Below are positions 56,201 through 64,000 of a stretch of 64,000 nucleotides of DNA, piece by piece. Positions within the stretch are counted from its first letter, which is position 1; every line of letters starts with the position of its first letter. The stretch is from Neospora caninum Liverpool. Its lineage: Eukaryota; Apicomplexa; Conoidasida; Eucoccidiorida; Sarcocystidae. The stretch is from positions 1,222,724-1,286,723 of the forward strand of contig NC_018385.1 in the NCBI RefSeq assembly GCF_000208865.1, written 5' to 3'. The notes under the pieces are model-generated. The model was not told the DNA's origin, ran no database searches, and was given only the letters and a program-made list of their open reading frames with translations. Position numbers and translations under genes: made by a program.

Positions 56201-59200
56201 TTGAGACGTAACTCTAGCTACATATACATATATATATATATATACATATATATACATACACAAATATATAAATATATATGCATATGCGTGTGGATGGATA
56301 GAGATGTAGATGAGGAAAGTTATACGTACAGATATATATACATAGACAACCAGTGGCGTTGATGTATATGTGAAGGCATATGTGCTTCTTTAACTCTTTT
56401 TTTCGCGGGTGATGGGTTCTTCAAGCGCGAAGCTCTGGCGTGCACAGATGCCATTCGTCGTTTCAAAATTCCAGTGACGGAAACAGAGCCACCGTTGTCG
56501 CAGGGGGCGTCGTCTGAACTGCAAGGCTTTGCGGGCACTGGCGAGCAGGCAGTTTCATGGCAGATCGCGGTTGTGGAGCATGTGTGAAGACCTGCACCAG
56601 TAGACACTATCGTTCCGAGTGTCTTCCGTGACGTGTGAAACAATCTGTCGCACCTCCTGTGCGTCTTCATCGTTTCCTTTCCCTCTCTTCTCATCCCCGT
56701 CTCTCCCGGCCGTCGCCCCACGTGGACGCAGGGTGTCTCCGCGGGTTTGCCGCCCGACCCACGTCTGCTGTTTCTTGCGTGCAATCGTCTCCATATGTTT
56801 GTCGAAACGTGCCTGGCACCGGTTATCGCCTCGCTCGCGCCTCATTTTCTCGTCTCTCTCTCGCCTCCATCTCGCTCTCGCGTCCTTTGATGTCTCCCGC
56901 CTTCTTCCCCTGCCTGTTTTCTCTCTGGCCTCGAACAGGTCTCCTTCTGCTGAAGAAGAAGCTGCTACTCTCCGACCTGCCGGCGCACCCTGGCGGCGGC
57001 TCCGTCTACCTGGTTTCCGGGCACAAAGCAGCTGTCTATACACTCGATCGCAGTGAGCACCGGGAGGAAGCGGGTAGCCCCAACCTGCTGGCGATTGTTC
57101 GCGCGGCCGCCGCCATTCGTTTTCTGCAGCAACTGCCGATGGACCTGGTCAGGAGCCGCGAGGAGCTGTGGACTCGAAAGCTGCTACACAGACTTCGTTC
57201 ACACCCGCGGTGAGATAGCCCACAAGAAAAAGACGAACGGCAGGGGCGAGGGCGGGCGGGTTTTAGCTGTCGGCCAGCGTCGTGTTTCCAGGCGCGGCGC
57301 CCGTTCCTTCCCGAATCCGGGGACGTCGTTTTGAAAAAAGATGGGAGGTTCCGGTTGTCTGTGTGTGGAGCTCGTGATTGGTGGCGACCACGGACTTGTT
57401 TCGGGTTGGGAGTCACTGCGGCCTTTTCTCTCTCACCTCTGAGTGCGCCCCGCTGGCCGAACACTTCGGGTTTGTAAGGCAAGCGCGTTTTCTCGCAGGA
57501 CTTGTTTTTCCGGCTTCTCCAGGTGGGCTCGGTTGGTAGGGCGGCACTGCCCGTCCCTTCCTGGTCTCAAAGGTTGTTTCCCCGCGCTTGCCACAAGCGT
57601 TTTTCGGGCGCATTCAGGGTTTCGGATTTCTGCGTTTTCTCAGGATTCAGATCGTCGGGCCTCTCCACCCGCGGGTGGGCATCATCTCGCTTCTCTTTCG
57701 ATACGGGAACGCGAGTTCTGCGTCTCCGCAGCCGTCTTCGGAGTGTCTGTGCCCGCAGCGAAACTACGCCTTTGGCGGCGGGCTGTATCTCCACCAGAAC
57801 TTTGTCGTGGCGCTCCTGAACGACTTGTTCGGGATTCAGGTTCGCGGTGGGTGTCTTTGCGCCTCCCCATACACCTCGTTTCTGCTGTCCATACACCCGG
57901 CGCTGCTGGAGACGATCGAGGCGATGCTTCTCCACACCGGCCAGGATCTGTTTCGGCCAGGCGTCGTCCGTGTGAGCCTACACGGCCTCATGCGCAGCGA
58001 GGAGTTGGACAAACTTTCGGCGGCGCTGCTGTGGATTGCCTCGAACGGATGGAAGCTGATGACGAGGTAACCAGACGCATGCAGACCCAAACCTAAACAT
58101 TTCATGGCGCCCGTGTGCATTGCGTCTGCCCGTGACAGGGACGGCGGCCTCGAGATTGCCGTGTGTTAATAGCGAAAGAGAAAGCGAAGAGCAGTCCCTG
58201 CGAACCGCTTATGTTTTCAGATTTTGACAGATTCAAAGCATGCCCACATGCACATACATCCCCACCTACCCCTATAAATATGGATATATATATATATATA
58301 TATATAAATATGGGTACATATATGGATATATATAAATATAAATATGGGTATATATGGATAAGGATGTAGATATGTATATGGATATACGTGTACTTTGTTT
58401 GTCCCTTTGGAACCGCGTCGAGGCTCCTCTGGAATGCATGTGCCATCGTGCTGTCTCGCTCTCCCGGCCCCCCCCCCCCCCCCGGGTTTCGATCCGTCGC
58501 AGCCCTCACGCTTTCTGGCCGTGGATCCCTCTGTCCAAGTGTCTTTCTCTTTTTTGTCTTTTGTGTCTCCATCGCAGATACGAAGTGACGCCGGAGTCCG
58601 GGCAGTGGCGCGTGAAAGGCTGGGGCGGCCGTCGCGAGGAGGCTGTGCGAACGTGGATTTCCGAGGCGTCCTTTCTTCCGAAAGGAGACAGTGAAGACAG
58701 CGCCGCGGAGCGGAGCGACCGAGCCTCTTCTCTTCGGAGCCTCGAGGCGCCGCCTGCACAGGGACACGCACGGGAAGAGTCCACCCTGTCTGGAAAGGCT
58801 CTTGCGTCTTCGCATGCACTTGTTGAGGGGCGAATTCCGCGAATCAGCGAAACCCTCGACGAAATGCTGAACTTTGCCGACGCAGTTTTGGCGTCACATC
58901 TTTGTCATTTTCACGCATCCGCAGCGCCTTCCTTCCATCTGCTCCACCTGCCGCCGCCAGACGTTGCCAGCCTCGTCCCGCCGACCCTGTGCCTGCGTCC
59001 AGGCGTCGCTGCATGCGAGCCTGCGAACGGGGCTCCCGGACGATTCGAAGAGAGACACCCGAAAGAGATCGACTCTTGCCCTCGAGACGGCCATGCCGCA
59101 GCTAGAGGACAAGACGGAGAAGGACGTGGAAGGCCGGTGAAGACTGGAGACGAATCGACCAGAGAGACCCGCTCCTCGTGGACGCCGTCGACGTCAGCGG

Positions 59201-62200
59201 CAGAGACAGCCGCTTCGCTGGTCTGGTTTGCTCTCCCAGCAGACGCCGCCTTTTCCATTGCGCAGTGGTCTGGGAAAGGCGGAAGGCGCGAGATCGTGCG
59301 CGGCGAGATGAGCGCTTCGGAGGTGACCCGGGTCCTGGATGCCGCACCCCACAGCCTGTCTCCGGAAGCTTTGCCCTTCGACCGCGACGCGGGCCTGGCG
59401 CCCAGCCTCAGTCCCCACGCGATCCGGTGGGTGTCTCCAGGTGTCTCTGGTCAGGCGCATGCAGCGGGGAAACGCGGCGACGCCCGAGGCGAGACACGCG
59501 AAGGAAAGGCGCCGTCGCTGGACAGACCCGAACACGCCTGCTTCCAGCTCCGTCTCTTCACTGGGGCGCAGTGCTGTTCATGCTGGACAGCGCAGGACGA
59601 AGGGCGATTGAGGGAGGTCGAGGGAAGCGAAGGCGGGCGTGGCGACGGGACCGGAGTGCATGCAGAAGAAAGGAACGAGACAAAGATATTCGAAGAAGAC
59701 TGGCAGCTTCCGTCCGTGGAGACGTCGGGGGAGGGAAATCGTCACGACGCAGCCGGACCGGCAGGCGAAGCGGCTCCAACCTCGGCGGCGCAAGACGGCG
59801 AGACGCTGTCGGAGACTCTTCGCCCTCAGACACACGCGCGGGGGCCTTCGCAGACACACGCGGACTCTGGAGAAGTCCGCGAGCTCAGACGGCAGGTGGA
59901 AGCTCTCAGAGAAGCTCTCCGGCGCGAGAGAGAAAATGGCGAGAGACTCAGCGCGGCAAGAGAACACCCACCGCAAAAGGGAAATCGGAGGCAGAAGCTG
60001 GCAGCTGAGACACCTACAAAAAACGAAGACCCCGGGCAAACTCGCAATGGCTCTGGCGGCACACCCCCGACAAACTCACGTCCCAAAGAAGAACCTTCTT
60101 CTTCTGGATCTTCATCTTCTTCTGGATCTTCCTCTTCTTCTGGCTCTTCGTCTTCTCCTGGCTCTTCGTCTTCTTCTGGATCTTCCGCTTCTCCTGGATC
60201 TTCCTCTTCTTCTGGATCTTCCTCTTCTTCTGGATCTTCCTCTTCTTCTGGCTCTTCGTCTTCTCCTGGCTCTTCGTCTTCTTCTGGAGCTGCCGAGCCT
60301 TCGGCAAGGAGTTGTCTTCCGATTCTTCCGATTCCTCGAACGCTGCGGCGGACTGTGGGCGAGGCCATTCGGAGCTTCGACATGATTCGCGAAGGCGACA
60401 GGCTGCTCGTGGGCATCAGCGGCGGGAAAGACTCGCTCACGCTTCTGCACGTGCTCCGCGACCTGCAGCGACGCGCCCCCGTCAGCTTTTCGCTGGCAGC
60501 CGCGACCGTTGACCCAGTCACGCCCGAGTTCAATCCGCGGCCGTTGATCAAGTATATGGAGGATCTGGGTAGGCGAGAGAGAGAGGGAGGAAAAGGCGAA
60601 AAAACGCCTCTTGAAAGGAAACAGCGAAACTCAAGAGATCGAGGCTTCTTCGTGGTCGGTAGCGGGCCCGAATGCGTCGGATCTGACACTGTGTCTCTTC
60701 CGCTTCTGTCCTCAGGAATTCGGTACCACTACCTTCGTCTCCCAATCATGGCCTTGGCGAAGGAGCGCATGCAGAGGCAGTCCATCTGCGCCTTTTGCTC
60801 CCGCCTCAAGCGCGGGCTCCTCTACTCCTGCATGCGAAAAGTGAGGCGGGAAAAAGGACAGATACGCTTGAGCCGTTCCTCCGGCGTGCCTGGTCCTTCA
60901 GAGGCTTTCCGGCGTTTCTGCTCGCTCGACGAGACGTCTGTGGCATCAGTGGCAGCTGGTGGGAAGGCGGAACCGCACCTGGGTGTTTAGAAGAGGGCAA
61001 ACGCACGCCTCGTGCTCGTACAGCGATAGGTCTTTCCGAGACAGAGAAAGACGCTTCAAACGCGCTCGGAGCGCCTCTGGGAGACCTGCATGCATGCAGG
61101 GAAGGTAGCTCGTAGGGGGGAACAGAAACCAGATCGCGTACAGTCGGGGCTATGAGGATGACTTCTTTGTTCTTTGTGATGCTACACAAAAGAGCCAAAG
61201 AAACCGATACAGTTCGTCCGCTGCAGGAGTGGCATTAGATGTTCTCCTTTTCCGTTCGGCGCACCGGGGCTTTTCGCTCGTATATGCATTCGTCTCTTGG
61301 AGAGGCGTGTGAACGTCGGGTACGGGCAGGGCTTTGATCTTTGCCACAGATACAACGGGAGGAGGGAGAAACGCGATGTCTTTTTCCTCTTCTTGACCGG
61401 AAGGTGGCACGCGACTCTCTGCCATGACCCAGAGAGCCTTTTTTCTGAGTTCGTGTGTGCAGCACGGCTACAATGTCCTCGTTCTTGGACAGCATCTCGA
61501 CGATGCATGCGAGTCGTTCCTCATGAGTGCCTTCCACAACGGAGTGTTAAACACCATGAAGGTGCGTCGACTCCTGCCTGTTCCCGTTCTCCTTGGTGTG
61601 CGTCTCTGCTCAGTGCCGCTCGTTTTTCTGCTTCCTTCCCTGGCCGTGCCGCCACAAGATATCCCCTCGGTTTCTCTCTGCTGCGTGTCGTTCCGGCCCC
61701 CGTGGTCGCTCCTCTGTTCCTTGACCCTGGATCTTCTCCGTGTTGGAAGCCTTTCTAGTCTGCGATGTCTCGGCCGATTTGCGCGCGTCTCTCTTCTTCC
61801 GCTTCATCGCTGTGTGGAAGTCCCTTTGCGCCCCAGCCTGTCCCGCCTTTCTCCACGGGAAGGGTGTCTCACAGAGAGAGACGTGCTCAGGCCATGAACG
61901 TGCGCAGACGACCGGTTTTGCTTGCTAGCCCGGGCGCACCACGACTTTGACTGCCCCGGTTTGTTCTCTCGCTTCATTCCTCGTGCCCGGGGTCGGCTCC
62001 GCGTTCCCAGGGACACTACGTCAACGCCGACGGAGACCTGCGCATCTGTCGCCCGCTCATCACAACTCGGGAGAGAGAAACAGCCCAGTTCGCGGGGACG
62101 CACCGCTTGCCGGTCATCGCAGATAACTGCCCCGCGTGCTTTGCCGCACCGAAGGAAGTAAGAGACCTTCCGCGATCTCGCGTCGCGCAAAACCGCCGAC

Positions 62201-63530
62201 CAGTAGTACTCTCCGCTCGCGGTCACGTCGCGCAGCCTCGCTCCTTACCAAGGGTATAAACGAACAAGAGGTGATGTGTTTTTCTGCTGGCCTTCGCTTC
62301 AACGTCGCGTAGGCGCTCGATTAGGCGTCTCTGCGCGGGGTGTCTTTCGAGCGAGCTTTAACAGCCTCAGCGCTCTGCTCTTGGGACAGGCACGCACATG
62401 CGAAGACATGTGGACACCGTTTTCACCACGCGTTTTCTGTCTCGTCTTTTGTCTTTCCCGCGGACAGGGTTTGCCTCCGTGTGTCGTCATCATCTCCGTT
62501 TCTCTCCGCGTGCTCGTTCTTTGTCTCCAGCGGCATCGCATGAAGATGCTTTTGAGTGAACAAGAAATGGAGTTCCCTCACCTCTTTCAAAACCTCCTCA
62601 AGGTAGGGCGCGCGCCCAGATCCTCTGTTCCTGCATGTGGGCCGTCCGTTTTCTGCGTCGGCTGTATCTACAAAACGCAAGGCGAAACCTCCTCTTCGGA
62701 GGCTGAAAACCTGTAGCGTCCCAGCAAGCAAAAGGCAACCGCGTGGAGCTCTCGATTTCTCTTTCTCTACCTTTGTCCTCTCTCTTTGTCGGTCCTCTCC
62801 CCTTCTTGCCACTCGGCCCACTGTGTCTCCGGGCCTTGTCCTTGTGTGGAATTTAAAATGTGGAATTTAAAACGGTCAGGAGTATTCCTGACATCTTCAA
62901 CTCTCGTGGCGGGCTTCCTGAGCGTCTCCCCCTTCCTTCTCTCTCGCTCCACGTGCGTCTCTCCTGTCCTTGCATGGCTTTCTGCTGTTGGTCCTGGCTG
63001 GCCGTTCGCCCCTAGCGGTCTTCGGTAGCTTCGTCTCTCGCTGTTCATCTCTCCTCTTGCCCAAAGAGTCCGGCGCCTTTTCTGTGCAGTCGTTGACGCC
63101 GCTGATTGCCGTTTCTGCGGCCGCGAGTCGCGCGTCGAAATCTGGGACGAAGAGGAATCGCGAAGATCGCGAAGCGGTTGACGAAGGCAGTCCAGCGGGC
63201 GTCCACCGCGGCGAGAAGCGAGAGAGAAGGCCTGACCCACCCGCCGGACGCGCGTCGGGTTCCGAGCAGCTTCTCGCCACAGTCGAAGACTTTGCGGGCG
63301 ACGCGGTCGACGACATCCTCCGCCACGCAGGGAGACGAGGGGACGAAGGATCCGAAGCGGGCCGGAAGCAAGCTCCGGAGAGAGGCGCAGCGCCTTTTAG
63401 TCCCCGAAACGCAGACGAGAAAAAGAAGGAAACGGAAGGGAAAAGCCGAGCGGAAGAGCAAGACGAAGCGGCGGAGCTCGTGGTGACTGCGTGCGGCCTG
63501 CGCAGTGACGGGATGTGTAGACGCGTTTAA
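53254..63530 (+). CDS. Fusion of a cysteine-desulfurase-type aminotransferase with a TtcA-type tRNA thiolation ATPase
   Basis: Ten exons join in phase, 1778 aa: 53254-53580, 54548-55988, 56939-57209, 57644-58066, 58578-60568, 60716-60840, 61463-61561, 62011-62157, 62531-62602, 63090-63530. Residues about 60-830 are a class V aminotransferase: YADYAASG, PLYGNTHTQES, VIFCGGGASAAV, ACWDLAGAASH, the PLP lysine 581 in SPHKLLGG, and RGGCLCASPY with Cys752 at the place of the desulfurase cysteine. A long insert (about 160-420) splits the domain. After a low-complexity linker, residues about 1410-1660 match TtcA: PP-loop GISGGKDSLTLLH (Ser1435), CAFC (1509/1512), GQHLDDACESFLM, and CPAC (1599/1602). 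TtcA enzymes use ATP and an iron-sulfur cluster to make 2-thiocytidine at tRNA position 32, with sulfur from a desulfurase; here both parts are one chain. The C-terminal about 130 residues are charged and unassigned. Location in the cell is unknown. Confidence 0.85.
53757..53884 (+). repeat. GAGAGGGAGATA minisatellite in fusion-gene intron 1
   Basis: Six or more imperfect copies of a GATAGAGAGGGAGATA-type unit of about 22 bases lie in the intron between 53580 and 54548. Confidence 0.85.
56220..56345 (+). repeat. TATA/CATA-rich tract in fusion-gene intron 2
   Basis: Degenerate ATATACATA units lie in the intron between 55988 and 56939. A comparable tract is at 58275-58385 in the intron before 58578. 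Confidence 0.8.
58275..58483 (+). repeat. AT tract and 16-base C run in fusion-gene intron 4
   Basis: ATATAA/ATGGGTAT units (58275-58385) are followed by an uninterrupted C run at 58468-58483, about 95 bases upstream of the acceptor at 58577. Confidence 0.85.
60091..60294 (+). repeat. 18-base Ser/Gly/Pro-coding minisatellite in the fusion linker
   Basis: About eleven copies of a TCTTCTGGATCTTCCTCT-type unit, read in frame as SSSSGS or SSSPGS hexapeptides (residues about 1326-1393), lie just before the TtcA-like domain. They form a flexible linker and are likely to vary in copy number between isolates. Confidence 0.9.
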
Positions 63531-63907
63531 CCAAGAGACACGGCTGCGATATCGGCGAGGAACCGGGTTTCCTTTTGGAAAGAATGCAAACGTGTAAGAG
63601 CGCGCAGGGTTTGGGGGAGAGCGGTAGGCATAGGTGGAGACATTTGAGAAAACGCGCCGAGAATCGTGGCCGTGACGCCGAGAGGACTATAGGCATGTCT
63701 TTGTACCTGCAAGGCGAAAAGTAGAGCAACCGCGAGAAGGGCTGGTCGCGGAAGAGACAAAAGAAGAGCTGTCTTTGCGGTGGATGTGTCGTCGAAAAAA
63801 CGCTGCAGGGGGGAATCGGCCCCTCCGGCGCTGAACCTGCGAAAGTGCAACATTTTGTCGAGTGCTGGCTGTTGTGGGCGTTGTTTCGCGTGTCGTGGAA
63901 AACCCAT
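63527..63907 (-). CDS. Weak candidate: short membrane-protein frame at the window edge
   Basis: A 126-codon frame starts ATG-GGT-TTT at 63907 and ends TAA at 63527. It holds one hydrophobic stretch (LPRPALLAVALLFALQV). Its stop overlaps the stop of the fusion-enzyme gene on the other strand in a shared TTAA. It also contains a strong acceptor (CCCCCCTGCAG) and a TTGCAG/GTACAA donor-like site, so it could instead be exon and intron of a larger minus-strand gene that continues past 64000. No family was recognised. Confidence 0.22.
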   Translation of the reverse strand: MGFPRHAKQRPQQPALDKMLHFRRFSAGGADSPLQRFFDDTSTAKTALLLSLPRPALLAVALLFALQVQRHAYSPLGVTATILGAFSQMSPPMPTALPQTLRALTRLHSFQKETRFLADIAAVSLG

Positions 63908-64000
63908 CTGACGGCCAATCGCATGCAGACGAGCTTCCTGAGGCGAGCGCCGACGCTCGACGGAGTCGTGGGAGCGGGGCCAGGGGGGAAGGGGAAATCA
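63531..64000. other. Window end, 3' flank of the fusion-enzyme gene
   Basis: Beyond the stop at 63530 nothing is supported on the plus strand. The minus strand holds the weak membrane-protein frame listed separately. Confidence 0.4.

Overview
The window looks like nuclear DNA of a tissue-cyst-forming coccidian apicomplexan (Toxoplasma, Neospora or Hammondia type). The genes are intron-rich with GT-AG junctions, start codons sit in AAAATGG-like contexts, exons are GC-balanced, introns carry many (TA)n and (CATA)n microsatellites, and the first gene belongs to the apicomplexan AMA invasion-protein family, in the divergent form with EGF repeats. The genus is not resolved. Every gene model was built by hand from splice signals and reading phase, with no transcript data.

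Layout. (1) 924-6928, plus: an AMA4-type apical membrane antigen with 13 EGF-like repeats, one membrane helix and a short acidic tail with a near-terminal tryptophan; 6 exons, 1157 aa. (2) About 10183-14100, plus: an unrecognised protein with a Pro/Ala/Glu-rich middle, one Gly/Ala-rich membrane helix and a C-terminal Trp-Asp. (3) 15719-34122, minus: a 25-exon DDX60/SKI2-like superfamily 2 helicase of 2284 aa, its introns full of AT microsatellites. (4) 37066-43675, plus: a 12-exon orthologue of USP39/Sad1, the inactive deubiquitinase-like splicing factor, 562 aa. (5) 45829-47310, minus: a probable basic protein with a Cys/His cluster. (6) 47363-50207, plus: a probable small two-helix membrane protein whose start codon lies only 52 bases from that of gene 5. 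(7) 53254-63530, plus: a 10-exon, 1778-aa fusion of a class V aminotransferase (cysteine desulfurase type) with a TtcA-type ATP-pyrophosphatase (tRNA thiolation type). A low-confidence minus-strand frame meets its stop codon at the window edge.

No operon logic applies. Genes 3 and 4 are head to head over 2.9 kb, genes 2/3 and 4/5 are tail to tail, and genes 5 and 6 are head to head with almost no space between them. Three products relate to RNA: the DDX60-like helicase, the tri-snRNP factor and the tRNA-thiolation-like fusion. The AMA protein belongs to the invasion machinery.

The strongest candidate for a little-described system is gene 7. It carries the PLP lysine, a desulfurase-type cysteine, a PP-loop and the CxxC cysteines of the iron-sulfur TtcA family in one chain, which would make a sulfur donor and tRNA-thiolating enzyme in a single polypeptide.
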